In this document: piece after piece, positions 52,316 through 61,435 of the stretch
Position numbering within the stretch: the first letter of the stretch is position 1
Layout: each line of letters begins with the position of its first letter
Assembly (NCBI RefSeq): GCF_006538705.1
Contig: NZ_BJLP01000008.1
Span: 1 to 64,000 of the forward strand
Source of the DNA: Cellulomonas uda
GTDB taxonomy: Bacteria; Actinomycetota; Actinomycetes; Actinomycetales; Cellulomonadaceae
DNA length: 64,000 nucleotides
Direction: 5' to 3'
Notes under the pieces: model-generated
Database searches by the model: none
The model's input: only the letters and a program-made list of their open reading frames with translations
What the model was told of the DNA's origin: nothing
Made by a program: the position numbers and the translations under genes

Positions 52316-53156
52316 GGCGGGCCGTCCGGCGCTGGAGGACGTCGAGCACCACGAGCACGACGACGGCGACGACGAGCAGGAGCGTGGCGACCGCGGCCGC
52401 CGAGACCGTCTCCTGCGACTCGATCATCTTGAGGATGTAGGACGACGACACCTGGGTCTTGCCGATCAGGTTGGCGGAGATGAGGATGACCGACCCGAAC
52501 TCGCCGAGCGCACGCGCGAAGCTCAGGGCGGCGCCCGAGACCACGGCCGGCGTGACGGTCGGCAGGATCACGCGCCGGAAGATCGTGAACCCGCTCGCCC
52601 CGAGCGACGCGGCGGCCTGCTCGACCTCACGGTCGGCGTCGATGAGGACGGGCTGCACGGACCGCACGACGAACGGCAGCGTGACGAACAGCAGCGCGAG
52701 CACGACGCCCGCCCGCGTACCGACGAGGTTGATCCCGAACGGCCCGCTCGGGCCGTACAGCGTGATCAGGACGAGGCCGGCGACGATCGTCGGCAGCGCG
52801 AACGGGATGTCGATGACGACCTCGAGGACCCGCTTGCCGGGGAACCGATCGCGCACGAGCACCCACGCGATCAGCGTGCCGACGACCGCGTTGACGAGCG
52901 TGACGAACGCGGCGGCGCCCACCGTGAACCGGATCGCGGCGAGCGCCTCGGGGTCCGTGACGGCGTCCCAGAACCCGCCGAGGCCGTCGTCGAACGCGGT
53001 CGAGACGATCGCGGCGACGGGCAGCAGCACCAGCAGGCTGAGCCACAGGACGCCGACGCCGAGCCCGAGCGCCGCGCCGCCCGTGAGCTCGCCGGGGCGA
53101 CGCCCCCGCCCGGAGGCGGGGCGCGTCGCCCGGTCGACCTGTGCGACGAGGGACAT
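52308..53156 (-). CDS. cysT: Sulfate ABC transporter permease CysT
   Basis: 282 residues from ATG at 53156. Six helices, with the EAA loop AAASLGASGFTIFRRVILPTVTPAVV (about residues 185-210). The family block VIDIPFALPTIVAGLVLITLYG is clear. It pairs with CysW as the membrane heterodimer. The start overlaps the binding-protein stop by 1 base. Confidence 0.92.
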   Translation of the reverse strand: MSLVAQVDRATRPASGRGRRPGELTGGAALGLGVGVLWLSLLVLLPVAAIVSTAFDDGLGGFWDAVTDPEALAAIRFTVGAAAFVTLVNAVVGTLIAWVLVRDRFPGKRVLEVVIDIPFALPTIVAGLVLITLYGPSGPFGINLVGTRAGVVLALLFVTLPFVVRSVQPVLIDADREVEQAAASLGASGFTIFRRVILPTVTPAVVSGAALSFARALGEFGSVILISANLIGKTQVSSSYILKMIESQETVSAAAVATLLLVVAVVVLVVLDVLQRRTARRG

Positions 53157-54226
53157 CAGCCGCGCAGCTCCGCGACGAGGCCGGTCTCCTTGTCGAACAG
53201 CGTGTCGTTCACGACGCTCCAGCCGCCCAGGTCCTCGACGGTCCAGATCGTGGCGTCCGGGAACGGGTTCGCCGGGTCGTTCGCGCCCTCGACGTCCACG
53301 GTGGGCTCCACGCCCGACGGCGAGCGGAAGCCGTGCTCGATGAGGACGGCCTGACCCTCGTCGGACCTGACGAACTCGAGGAAGTCCTTGGCGGCCTGCG
53401 AGGCGCTCGTCGTGACGGCGGCGGGGTTCTCGATGAGGAACGTGGTCTCGGGGACGACGTAGTCGAGCTCGACGCCCGCGGCGCGCGCCGCGATCGCCTC
53501 GTTCTCGTAGGAGATCAGCACGTCTCCCGTGCCCTTGACGAACGCGTCGGTCGCGGTGCGGCCCGAGTCGTTCCAGCTCACGACGTTGCCGATGAACTTG
53601 CCGAGGAACTCCTCGGCTGCCGCCTCGTCCTCGTCCGCGCCCAGGCCGTGCGTGTACGCGCCGAGCAGGTTCCACTTGGCGGAGCCCGACGTGCCCGGGT
53701 CGGCCGTGACGATGCCGACACCCGGCTGCACGATGTCGTCCCAGCCGGTGATGTTCTTCGGGTTGCCCTTGCGGACCGCGAGGACGACGACCGAGTCGGA
53801 CACGATGCCCTTGTTCTCGTCGGCGTCCCAGTCCTGAGCCACCAGGCCCGCGTCGACGATGGCGTCGACGTCCGGCGTGAGCGACAGCGCGACGAGGTCG
53901 GCGTCCTGGCCGGCGATCACGGCGCGCGACTGCGCGCCGGACGCGCCGAACGATCCCTTGACCTTCACGCCCTTGCCCTCGTCGGTCTGCGCGAACTGCT
54001 CGGCGAGGTCGTCGTAGGCGGACTGGATGACGGCGAAGCCGACGAGGTCGATCGTGGCGCTCGCCGCACCACCCGTGCCGTCACCCGTGCCGTCGCCGGT
54101 GCCGTCGCCGGCCGCGGCGTCGCCGGACGAGCTGCACCCCGCCAGGGCCAGGAGCGACGCGGCGACGAGCGCCGCGGCCAGGCGGGACGACGGGCGGGCG
54201 AGGTGCCTGCGGTGGGGGGACGTCAT
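53156..54226 (-). CDS. Sulfate-binding lipoprotein of the ABC transporter
   Basis: 356 residues from ATG at 54226. Signal peptide with lipobox LALAGC (Cys about residue 31), followed by a GDGTGDGTGDGTGG linker. The mature part is a type II periplasmic-binding protein of the sulfate/thiosulfate group: KVKGSFGASGAQSRAVIAGQDADLVALSL, VVLAVRKGNPKNITGWDDI, TADPGTSGSAKWNLLGAY, SYENEAI. First gene of the operon sbp-cysT-cysW-cysA-rrf2-rrf2. Confidence 0.92.
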   Translation of the reverse strand: MTSPHRRHLARPSSRLAAALVAASLLALAGCSSSGDAAAGDGTGDGTGDGTGGAASATIDLVGFAVIQSAYDDLAEQFAQTDEGKGVKVKGSFGASGAQSRAVIAGQDADLVALSLTPDVDAIVDAGLVAQDWDADENKGIVSDSVVVLAVRKGNPKNITGWDDIVQPGVGIVTADPGTSGSAKWNLLGAYTHGLGADEDEAAAEEFLGKFIGNVVSWNDSGRTATDAFVKGTGDVLISYENEAIAARAAGVELDYVVPETTFLIENPAAVTTSASQAAKDFLEFVRSDEGQAVLIEHGFRSPSGVEPTVDVEGANDPANPFPDATIWTVEDLGGWSVVNDTLFDKETGLVAELRG

Positions 54227-54267
54227 GGTGGGTGTGCTCCCTGGTCATGAGACTCGGGACCCGGCCT

Positions 54268-54320
54268 ATTCCGAGTTGCCCGATCAGAACGCTCGGAATT
54301 CTGGCCAGGTCTCCGATATC
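54268..54320 (-). promoter_or_regulatory. Inverted repeat and CTCG motifs at the sulfate operon promoter
   Basis: ATTCCGAG (54268-54275) and CTCGGAAT (54292-54299) form a perfect 8-bp dyad with a 16-nt spacer. CTCCGATATC (54311-54320) follows. The CTCGG/CTCGATAWT core recurs twice before the TauE gene. Candidate operators of the two Rrf2 proteins encoded at the end of this operon. Confidence 0.5.
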
Positions 54321-54375
54321 CCGTCCAGACCAGTCCACATTCCGGGCAGGTCGGGACCTTCGGATCGCGTCAGGA

Positions 54376-54392
54376 ATACCCCACGGGGGTAT
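54376..54392. promoter_or_regulatory. CsoR operator
   Basis: ATACCCC-ACG-GGGGTAT is a perfect palindrome that matches the CsoR box (TACCC-N-GGGTA class). It ends 28 bases before the csoR ATG, the usual place for copper-relieved autorepression of csoR-copZ-copA. Confidence 0.85.
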
Positions 54393-54420
54393 GGTGGTTG
54401 GCGTCGACGAGGAGGCACGC

Positions 54421-54702
54421 ATGCACGGCTACACCACTGACAAGGACGACTACCTCAAGCGCCTGCGCCGCATCGAGGGGCAGGTCCGGGGCATCGCCCG
54501 CATGGTCGACGAGGACGTCTACTGCATCGACGTGCTCACGCAGATCGCGGCCGTGACCAAGGCGCTGCAGGCCGTGAGCATCGGGCTCGTCGAGGACCAC
54601 CTCGGCCACTGCGTCGTCGACGCCGCCCGGCGCGACCCCGACGAGGGGCAGGCCAAGGTCAAGGAGGCGGCCGACGCGATCGCCCGCCTCGTGCGCAGCT
54701 GA
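54421..54702 (+). CDS. csoR: Copper-sensing transcriptional repressor CsoR
   Basis: 93 residues from ATG at 54421, chosen because GGAGG lies just before it; an in-frame ATG at 54391 would overlap the operator. The Cu(I) ligands are Cys35, His60 and Cys64 (YCIDVLTQ...EDHLGHC), with the CsoR spacing. It represses at the ATACCCC palindrome and releases on Cu(I). The chaperone and ATPase genes follow on the same strand. Confidence 0.95.
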   Translation: MHGYTTDKDDYLKRLRRIEGQVRGIARMVDEDVYCIDVLTQIAAVTKALQAVSIGLVEDHLGHCVVDAARRDPDEGQAKVKEAADAIARLVRS

Positions 54703-54764
54703 GACACCGGCTGCACCCCCGCACCACCCCCACCGCACGCTCCACCGCACCGAGGAGAGAACCC

Positions 54765-54995
54765 ATGACCACCACCACGTTCGGCGTCGACGGCATGACC
54801 TGCGCGCACTGCGTCCAGCACGTCACCACCGAGCTCCAGGCCATCCCCGGCGTGAGCGACGTCGCGGTCGACCTCGTCGTCGGCGGCTCGTCGCAGGTCA
54901 CCGTGACGTCCGAGGCTCCGCTGCCCGACGAGGCTGTGGCCGCGGCCGTCGACGAGGCCGGCTACGCGCTGACCCCGCGGCGCTCGCTGCTGTGA
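54765..54995 (+). CDS. copZ: Copper chaperone CopZ
   Basis: 76 residues. HMA domain with the MTCAHC metal motif (residues 11-16) and the ferredoxin-like beta-alpha-beta fold (VSDVAVDLVVGGSSQVTV). It carries Cu(I) to the P-type ATPase. It sits between csoR and copA; a 26-bp tandem array separates it from copA. Confidence 0.92.
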   Translation: MTTTTFGVDGMTCAHCVQHVTTELQAIPGVSDVAVDLVVGGSSQVTVTSEAPLPDEAVAAAVDEAGYALTPRRSLL

Positions 54996-55022
54996 GCCCC
55001 GCGCCGCGACGGCGCTGACCGC

Positions 55023-55096
55023 CGCACGACCCGACCTCACGAACAGACCGCACGACCCGACCGCACGAACAGACCGCAGGAACCGACCGCACGAAC
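55023..55096. repeat. 26-bp tandem array between copZ and copA
   Basis: Copies at 55023, 55049 and a partial third at 55075, unit CGCACGACCCGACCKCACGAACAGAC. It lies in the 114-bp copZ-copA gap, so it would be in the mRNA ahead of copA. Confidence 0.85.
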
Positions 55097-55109
55097 CCGG
55101 AGGCGGAGC

Positions 55110-57767
55110 ATGAGCACCGACCAGCAGCCCGGCACCCGCGGGGCACCGACCCTCGTGGTCGACCTCGCCGTGGAGGGCATGACGTGCGCGTCGTGCGTCG
55201 CACGCGTCGAGAAGCGTCTCCAGCGCCTGCCCGGGGTCACCGCGAGCGTGAACCTGCCGCTCGAGTCCGCGCACGTCGAGGGCGTCGACCCGTCCGTCAC
55301 ACCCGACGACCTCGTGGCCGCCGTGCGCGCCGCGGGCTACGACGCGCGCGTGACGTCGCCGGTCGGCTCGCCGGCGGTGACGGGTCACCCGGCGCACGGG
55401 CACACGCCCGACCAGCACGCGCCCGGCCAGCACGCGCCCGGCGAGCACTCGTCCGGCGAGCACTCGTCCGGCGAGCACATGTCCGGCGAGCACGCGTCCG
55501 GCGAGCACGACGGGCGCGGGTCGACGAGCGACGCGATGCTCGCCGAGCACGCGCTGTCGGCGCACGCGATGGCGCCGGGTCACGACATGTCCGCCGACGA
55601 GGACACGTCGGCACCCACCGACGCGCGCGGCGCGGACCTGCGGCGACGGCTCGTCGTCGCGGCGGTGCTGACCGTCCCGGTCGTCGTGCTGTCGATGGTC
55701 CCCGTGACGCAGTTCCGCGGCTGGCAGTGGGTGGTGGCGGCGCTCGCGCTGCCCGTGGCGACGTGGGCCGCCTGGCCGTTCCACCGCGCCGCGGCCCGCG
55801 CGGCCCGGCACGGCGCGTCGACCATGGACACGCTCGTGAGCATCGGGATCATCGCGGCCACGTCCTGGTCGCTGTGGGCGCTGCTGCTCGGCGGCACGGG
55901 CGAGCTGGGCATCACGATGACGCCGACGCTGTGGCCGCGTGCGGCCTCGGGCATGGACATGGGCGAGGTGCCCGAGCTGTACTTCGAGGTCGCGGCGGTC
56001 GTGACGACGTTCCTGCTCGCGGGTCGGTTCGCCGAGCACCGCTCGCGCCGCCGCGCGGGTGACGCGCTGCGCGCGCTGCTCGACCTGGGCGCGAAGGACG
56101 TCGCGCTCGTCGTGACCGGCCCGGACGGGCGCCGCACCGAGCAGCGCGTGCCGGTGGACCGGCTGCGCGTGGGCGACGAGTTCGCGGTGCGGCCGGGCGA
56201 GAAGGTCGCGACCGACGGCGTCGTCGTGTCCGGGACGTCCGCGCTGGACACGTCGCTGCTCACCGGCGAGCCCGTGCCGGTCGAGGTCGGGCCGGGCGAC
56301 GAGGTCACGGGCGCGACGGTGAACTCCTCGGGCGCGCTGGTCGTGCGGGCGACGCGCGTGGGTGCGGACACGCGGCTCGCGCAGATCGGCCGGCTCGTCG
56401 CGCAGGCGCAGACCGGCAAGGCGCCGGTGCAGCGCCTGGCGGACCGGATCTCGGCCGTGTTCGTGCCCGTCGTGCTGGTGCTCGCGCTCGGCACGCTCGT
56501 GGTGTGGCTGGCGACGGGTGCGGGCGCCCAGGCGGCGTTCACCGCCGCGGTCGCGGTGCTGATCATCGCGTGCCCGTGCGCGCTGGGCCTCGCGACGCCG
56601 ACCGCGCTGCTGGTGGGCACGGGCCGCGGGGCGCAGCTCGGCATCCTCATCAAGGGTCCCCAGGTGCTCGAGCGCACGCGTCGGGTCGACACCGTGGTGC
56701 TCGACAAGACCGGGACCGTGACGCAGGGTCGGATGGCCCTCACGGACGTCCTGCTCCCCGCGGGTCACGACGAGCGCGCGGCCGACGAGGCGCTGCGGCT
56801 CGCCGCGGCGGTCGAGCGGCAGGCCGAGCACCCGATCGGCCAGGCGGTCGTGGCGGCGTGGGACGCCCGCGGGACGTCGCCGGCACCCGCTGGCGCGGAC
56901 GCGCAGGGCATGGGCGCGCAGGCGCAGGGGCTGGGGGCGGAGCAAGGGCTGGACGCTCAGCCGCAGGGCGTCGGCGCGGACGGTGTACAGATCGGGTCGG
57001 ACGAGGTGTACGACTTCGCCGCGGTCGCCGGTCGGGGCGTCGTGGGCGTGGTCCGCACCGCCCACGCGGGCGTCGGGCTCGGGCGTCGCGTGCTCGTCGG
57101 ACGCCCGGCGTGGCTCGCCGAGCAGGGCGTCGACACCGCGGAGCTGACCGCGGGCTTCGACGCCGCCGAGGCCGACGGCGCCACCGCCGTCATGGTGGCG
57201 TGGGACGGCCGCGCCCGCGCGACGCTCGTCGTCCGCGACCCGCTCAAGGACACCTCACGCGACGCGGTCGACGAGCTGCGGGCACTCGGCCTGCGGCCCG
57301 TCCTGCTCACGGGCGACAACGCGGGCGCCGCCCACGCGGTCGCGCGGGAGGTCGGCATCGACGAGGTGGTGGCGCACGTGCTGCCCGAGGACAAGGTCGA
57401 GGTGGTGCGCCGCCTGCAGGCCGAGGGCCGCCAGGTCGCGATGGTGGGCGACGGGGTCAACGACGCGGCCGCCCTGGCGACCGCCGACCTGGGCCTCGCG
57501 ATGGGCACGGGGACGGACGTCGCGATCGAGGCTGCGGACGTCACGCTCGTGCGCGGCGACCTGCGGTCCGCGGCGCAGGCGATCCGGCTGTCGCGCCGCA
57601 CGCTGCGGATCATCAAGCAGAACCTGTTCTGGGCGTTCGCCTACAACGTCGCGGCGATCCCGCTCGCGGCGCTCGGCCTGCTCAACCCGATGATCGCCGG
57701 TGCCGCGATGGCGGCCTCGTCGGTGCTCGTCGTGACGAACTCCCTGCGCCTGCGCACGTTCTCCTGA
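55110..57767 (+). CDS. copA: Copper-translocating P1B-type ATPase
   Basis: 885 residues from ATG at 55110, after GGAGGCGGAGC. One N-terminal HMA domain (GMTCASC, Cys26/Cys29), then an unusual His/Met-rich run of [15 protein letters not shown] repeats and MDMGEV elements. The core has the actuator TGE (LLTGEPVPV), the membrane CPC ([12 protein letters not shown], about residue 488), the phosphorylated Asp532 in DKTGT, the HP motif in AEHPIGQAV and [10 protein letters not shown]. The nucleotide domain holds a Gln/Gly/Ala-rich insertion. It exports Cu(I). The His/Met repeats may collect copper. Confidence 0.95.
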   Translation: MSTDQQPGTRGAPTLVVDLAVEGMTCASCVARVEKRLQRLPGVTASVNLPLESAHVEGVDPSVTPDDLVAAVRAAGYDARVTSPVGSPAVTGHPAHGHTPDQHAPGQHAPGEHSSGEHSSGEHMSGEHASGEHDGRGSTSDAMLAEHALSAHAMAPGHDMSADEDTSAPTDARGADLRRRLVVAAVLTVPVVVLSMVPVTQFRGWQWVVAALALPVATWAAWPFHRAAARAARHGASTMDTLVSIGIIAATSWSLWALLLGGTGELGITMTPTLWPRAASGMDMGEVPELYFEVAAVVTTFLLAGRFAEHRSRRRAGDALRALLDLGAKDVALVVTGPDGRRTEQRVPVDRLRVGDEFAVRPGEKVATDGVVVSGTSALDTSLLTGEPVPVEVGPGDEVTGATVNSSGALVVRATRVGADTRLAQIGRLVAQAQTGKAPVQRLADRISAVFVPVVLVLALGTLVVWLATGAGAQAAFTAAVAVLIIACPCALGLATPTALLVGTGRGAQLGILIKGPQVLERTRRVDTVVLDKTGTVTQGRMALTDVLLPAGHDERAADEALRLAAAVERQAEHPIGQAVVAAWDARGTSPAPAGADAQGMGAQAQGLGAEQGLDAQPQGVGADGVQIGSDEVYDFAAVAGRGVVGVVRTAHAGVGLGRRVLVGRPAWLAEQGVDTAELTAGFDAAEADGATAVMVAWDGRARATLVVRDPLKDTSRDAVDELRALGLRPVLLTGDNAGAAHAVAREVGIDEVVAHVLPEDKVEVVRRLQAEGRQVAMVGDGVNDAAALATADLGLAMGTGTDVAIEAADVTLVRGDLRSAAQAIRLSRRTLRIIKQNLFWAFAYNVAAIPLAALGLLNPMIAGAAMAASSVLVVTNSLRLRTFS

Positions 57768-57775
57768 CGCCCGCC

Positions 57776-57790
57776 CGGGCCGCCGGCCCG
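57776..57790. terminator. Hairpin after copA
   Basis: CGGGCC-GCC-GGCCCG: a 6-bp stem, 9 bases past the copA stop and before the convergent ABC permease stop at 57808. Bidirectional terminator candidate. Confidence 0.45.
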
Positions 57791-57807
57791 CCTGCCCGCA
57801 CCGCGGG

Positions 57808-58617
57808 TCAGCGGAACCGGCGGCCCTCGTCGGCCCGGTACGCCAGCACGGCGAGGGCCGCGAACAGCGCGGTCCAGCCGAGCAGCACGGGCAGCGCGAG
57901 CGGGTAGGCCTCGACGCCCGCGGTGACCTGCACGACGAGGTCCCGCACGGCCCGCGACGGCAGGGCCATCGACAACCTGTCGAGCCAGTCGGGGAACACC
58001 TGCGGCGGCATGAACAGCCCGCCGGCGAACGCGAGCGGGAACAGCACCGCCTGCACGACCGCGATCGCGGCCTTCGCGGACAGCCGATACCCGATCGCGA
58101 GGCCCAGCAGCAGGAACGGCACCGCGACGCCGACGACGAGCGCGACGCACTGCAGCGCCTGCTCCCACCGCAGCTCGGCCGCGGTGAGCAGCCACCCGAC
58201 GAGCACGACCGGCGCGAGCGCGCAGTACGACCACAGCAGACCGTTGAGCACGCGGCCCGTCAGCCGCGCCCCCGGACCGGCCGGCAGCGTCCGCAGGTAC
58301 GGGTCGAACGGCTGCGCGCGGTCCTCCGAGACTCCCGCGCCGAACGAGAACAGGCACGTCGACATCACCGCGAACGTGCCGAGCTGCGCGACCGCGACGA
58401 GCGCGCCGACCGGGTCCTGCGCGACCTCGCGCTGGGGGACCACGAAGAACAGCAGCGCGAGCGCGGGGAACAGCAGGTTGCCGATCACGGCGATCGGGAT
58501 GCGCACCGTCTCGACGAAGCCGAGCCGCGCGTGCAGCCAGACGAGCCGCCACAGCGCGGGCGGGCGCGCGGCGCGCACGGGCGCCGGGCCGGGGACGGGG
58601 GCGTGGGTGACGGTCAT
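57808..58617 (-). CDS. ABC-2 type permease
   Basis: 269 residues from ATG at 58617. Six hydrophobic segments with the ABC-2 signature region FPLAFAGGLFMPPQVFPDWLDRLSMALPSR near residue 205-235. It overlaps the ATPase gene by 4 bases. This is the export half of a drug/lipid-type ABC exporter. The substrate is unknown. Confidence 0.88.
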   Translation of the reverse strand: MTVTHAPVPGPAPVRAARPPALWRLVWLHARLGFVETVRIPIAVIGNLLFPALALLFFVVPQREVAQDPVGALVAVAQLGTFAVMSTCLFSFGAGVSEDRAQPFDPYLRTLPAGPGARLTGRVLNGLLWSYCALAPVVLVGWLLTAAELRWEQALQCVALVVGVAVPFLLLGLAIGYRLSAKAAIAVVQAVLFPLAFAGGLFMPPQVFPDWLDRLSMALPSRAVRDLVVQVTAGVEAYPLALPVLLGWTALFAALAVLAYRADEGRRFR

Positions 58618-59573
58618 GACCGGACCTCCTGGACGGGCTCGGCGGCGGCGCGTCCGGGCTCGAGCACCCCGTCGCTCGCGGTGAGCGCGAGGAACGCCTC
58701 CTCGAGGGACGCGCCGCGCACCTCGAGGTCACGGAACGGCGCGTCCTGCCCGACGAGCGTGCGCACGAGCTCGTCGGCATCGGCCGCGAGCAGCGTGACC
58801 CGCACGCCCTCGGGCCGCCCGGCGGCCTCGAGGACCTCGACCCCGGGCAGGCGCTCGAGGCGGGGCAGCGCGTCGGCCGGCACGGTCACCAGCACGCGGC
58901 GCCGCGCGACGAGCGCGACCACGTCCGCCAGCCCGCCGTCCGCGAGCACGCGCCCGTGCCCGACGACCACGACCCGGTGCGCGAGCGCCTCGACCTCCTC
59001 GAGGTAGTGGCTCGTCAGCAGCACTGTCGCGCCCTCGGCGTGGTAGTCGCGCAGCGCCTGCCACAGCACGTGCCGGCCCTCGACGTCGAGGCCCGTGGTG
59101 GGCTCGTCGAGCAGCACGAGCCGGGGGCGGCCCACGAGCGCGAGCGCGACCGCGAGCCGTCGCTTCTGCCCGCCCGACAGCCCGCCCGTCTGCCGCCGCG
59201 CGAGGTCCTGGAGCCCGAACCGCTCGAGCAGCTCACCCGTGGGCATGGGCGCGGCGTAGTGGCCCGCGACGAGCGCGACGACCTCCTGCACGCGCAGCGT
59301 CGACGGCAGCCCGGTCTCCTGCGGTGTGGTGCCGAGCGAGAGCCGCGAGCGCGCGTCGCGCGGGTCCCCACCGAACAGCCGGACCGTGCCCGCGTCGGGC
59401 TTGCGCAGCCCGGCCACGAGGCTGAGCAGCGTGGTCTTGCCCGCACCGTTGGGGCCGAGCAGCCCGACGAGCTCGCCCTGGCCGACGCTCAGCGACACGT
59501 CGTGGAGCGCCACGACCGCGCCGAACCGGCGCGTGACGTGGTCGGCGACGACGACGTGCTCGTCGCGCGTCAC
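58614..59573 (-). CDS. ABC exporter ATPase
   Basis: 319 residues from ATG at 59573. Walker A GLLGPNGAGKTTLLSLVAG, signature LSGGQKRRLAVALAL, Walker B LVLLDEPTTGLDVEG, H-loop LTSHYLEEVEAL. It has the DrrA/CcmA-like C-terminal extension. It overlaps the regulator gene by 4 bases, and it powers the ABC-2 permease encoded next. Confidence 0.92.
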   Translation of the reverse strand: MTRDEHVVVADHVTRRFGAVVALHDVSLSVGQGELVGLLGPNGAGKTTLLSLVAGLRKPDAGTVRLFGGDPRDARSRLSLGTTPQETGLPSTLRVQEVVALVAGHYAAPMPTGELLERFGLQDLARRQTGGLSGGQKRRLAVALALVGRPRLVLLDEPTTGLDVEGRHVLWQALRDYHAEGATVLLTSHYLEEVEALAHRVVVVGHGRVLADGGLADVVALVARRRVLVTVPADALPRLERLPGVEVLEAAGRPEGVRVTLLAADADELVRTLVGQDAPFRDLEVRGASLEEAFLALTASDGVLEPGRAAAEPVQEVRS

Positions 59574-59872
59574 CGTCCGCTCCCGAGGAGCTCGCGCAGC
59601 CGCTGCGCGTAGACGTCGAACGCGAGGCGCCCGGCCGGGGTGAGCGCGACGTACGTCGCGGGGGACCGGCCCTCGTAGGTCTTGGTGATGGTCACGTAGC
59701 CCGCCTCCTCGAGGCGTCGCAGGTGGGTGGACAGGTTCCCCGCGGTCATGTCGAGCATGCCGCGCAGGCGGGGGAAGGAGATGCGGTCGCCGCCGCCGAG
59801 GCCCACGAGGGTCGCGACGACCCGCAGCCGGGCCGGTGCGTGGATGACCGGGTCGAGCGCGTCGTCAGGCAC
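59570..59872 (-). CDS. Winged-helix transcriptional regulator of the ABC exporter
   Basis: 100 residues from ATG at 59872. A compact winged-helix of the PadR/ArsR-like transcriptional regulator type: LDPVIHAPARLRVVATLVGL, ISFPRLRGMLDMTAGNLSTHLRRLEEAGYVTITKTYEGRSPATYVALTPAGR. No metal ligands. It is cotranscribed with the exporter it presumably controls. CAAAC/GTTTG boxes at the promoter are likely targets. Confidence 0.87.
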   Translation of the reverse strand: MPDDALDPVIHAPARLRVVATLVGLGGGDRISFPRLRGMLDMTAGNLSTHLRRLEEAGYVTITKTYEGRSPATYVALTPAGRLAFDVYAQRLRELLGSGR

Positions 59873-60494
59873 GGGACCGCCCGTCCCGCACGCGCGTCAC
59901 GAGCGCCGCGACGAGCATCCCGCCGCCGCCCGCGAGCGCGAGCACCGCGTACGAGCCGGGGATCCCCGCGAAGGCGCTGGCCGCACCGGCCAGGAGGATC
60001 CAGGCGCCGAGCGCGTACATCGCGGTCGCGCGCCACATCAGACCGCCCGCGATGTAGAGCAGGCCGACGACGAGCGACGCGATCGCGTTGGCGGCGAGGC
60101 CGACGACCTCGCGCGAGGCACCGGCGTCGGCAAGGGCCGCGACGGTCACGCCCTGGCCGAGGAAGCCGAGGAACCAGCCCCAGCCGTACATCGCGCCCTG
60201 CTGCGCGCTGCGGCCCCGGATGCCGTGCGTGCGCGTGACGCTGTGCCACGCCGTGACGACCATCGCGGCGACGATCACCAGACCGGCGACGACCGCCGCC
60301 CACGCGGCCCACAGCTCGTCCTCGCCGACCGAGAGCCACAGCAGGCCGTAGCCGAGCACCCACGCGGTGCCCCACACGCCGAACAGCAACGGGGCGGAGG
60401 GTTGCGTGCGGGCCGCAGCCGCACGCTGGTCCGCGATGATCGCGAGCGCCTCCTCGGTGCCCAGCGGTGTCCCGGTGGTGTCGTCGTCGTCCAT
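59865..60494 (-). CDS. Membrane protein, first gene of the exporter operon
   Basis: 209 residues from ATG at 60494. After a polar N-terminus (about 40 residues with TEEALAIIADQRAAAARTQP) come five hydrophobic helices (LLFGVWGTAWVLGYGLLWL, AAVVAGLVIVAAMVVTAW, and three more). The end overlaps the regulator start by 8 bases. Domain unknown. It could be a sensor or accessory subunit for the exporter. Confidence 0.75.
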   Translation of the reverse strand: MDDDDTTGTPLGTEEALAIIADQRAAAARTQPSAPLLFGVWGTAWVLGYGLLWLSVGEDELWAAWAAVVAGLVIVAAMVVTAWHSVTRTHGIRGRSAQQGAMYGWGWFLGFLGQGVTVAALADAGASREVVGLAANAIASLVVGLLYIAGGLMWRATAMYALGAWILLAGAASAFAGIPGSYAVLALAGGGGMLVAALVTRVRDGRSRA

Positions 60495-60533
60495 CGCCCC
60501 TCCCCTGCGCCCGGTCCCGTCGTCGGGACCCGT

Positions 60534-60573
60534 GGTTTGTGTCGCAAACCAGTTTGCGCGCATCCAGGCAAAC
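60534..60573. promoter_or_regulatory. Array of four CAAAC/GTTTG half-sites
   Basis: GGTTTG-TGTCG-CAAACC (60534-60550) is a perfect dyad. GTTTGC (60552-60557) and GCAAAC (60568-60573) form a second one. Four half-sites sit in the divergent region between the exporter operon and the CPBP gene. A natural operator for the winged-helix protein at 59570. Confidence 0.6.
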
Positions 60574-60628
60574 CGCGCAAGACCCCCTCGCCGTCGTCCC
60601 GCACGGCCGCGGCGGCTACCGTGCCCCC

Positions 60629-61435
60629 ATGCCCGCCACCACCGCCCCGACGCCCGGGACGCCACCCGTCTCCGAGCGCGCGGTGCGGCGCCGGCTCACG
60701 GTCGAGATCTGGATCGTGCTCGGCCTCTCGCTCGGCCGGTCGGGGGTGTACGCGCTCGTCGCGATCCTCGACCGCATGACCGCGGGCCCCCCGCTCGCCG
60801 ACCAGAGCACCACCATCAACGCGCCGCTCAACCCACGCCCCTGGCTCGACGTGCTCTACCAGGTGCTGTCCATCGGCTTCGCGCTCGTGCCCGTCGCCCT
60901 CGCGCTCTACCTGCTCTCTGCCGGCGGCCGCTCCGCGACACGGCGCATCGGCCTCACGGCCGCCCGCCCCTGGCGCGACCTCGGCGTCGGGGTCGGCCTC
61001 GCGGCGCTCATCGGCATCCCCGGCCTCGGGCTTTACGCCGTCGGCCGCGCCGTCGGCATCACCGTGCAGGTCCAGCCGACGACGATCGACGACCACTGGT
61101 GGACCATCCCGCTGCTCGTCGCGCTCGCGCTCAAGAACGCGCTGCTCGAGGAGGTCGTCGCCGTCGGCTACCTCATGGAGCGCCTGCGCGAGCTGCGCTG
61201 GAGCGCGCCGCTCGTCGTCGCCGCGAGCGCGCTCCTGCGCGGCTCCTACCACCTGTACCAGGGGTGGGGGCCGTTCGTCGGCAACGTCGTGATGGGCCTG
61301 GTGTTCGCCGAGTACTACCGGCGCCGACGACGCGTCATGCCGCTCGTCGTCGCCCACACCGTCATGGACCTCGTCGTGTTCGTCGGGTACGCGCTCATCC
61401 CCGGCGCATGGCTCACGAGCCTGGGCCTCGACTAG
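60629..61435 (+). CDS. CPBP-family intramembrane protein (CAAX-protease-like)
   Basis: 268 residues from ATG at 60629. Eight hydrophobic helices. The CPBP motifs are partly kept: motif 1 LLEEVVAVGYLMERL has the Glu pair, but the Arg of EExxxR is replaced. Motif 2 is RGSYHLYQG with His, and motif 3 is VVAHTVMDLVVF with His and Asp. This variant occurs in actinobacteria and its protease activity is unproven. It shares a 9-bp half of an 18-bp palindrome with the convergent gene. Confidence 0.8.
   Translation: MPATTAPTPGTPPVSERAVRRRLTVEIWIVLGLSLGRSGVYALVAILDRMTAGPPLADQSTTINAPLNPRPWLDVLYQVLSIGFALVPVALALYLLSAGGRSATRRIGLTAARPWRDLGVGVGLAALIGIPGLGLYAVGRAVGITVQVQPTTIDDHWWTIPLLVALALKNALLEEVVAVGYLMERLRELRWSAPLVVAASALLRGSYHLYQGWGPFVGNVVMGLVFAEYYRRRRRVMPLVVAHTVMDLVVFVGYALIPGAWLTSLGLD

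Noticed and set aside
54391-54420. Longer csoR starting at 54391
   Set aside because: That ATG overlaps the CsoR operator, and the ATG at 54421 has a proper GGAGG ribosome site and the usual family length.
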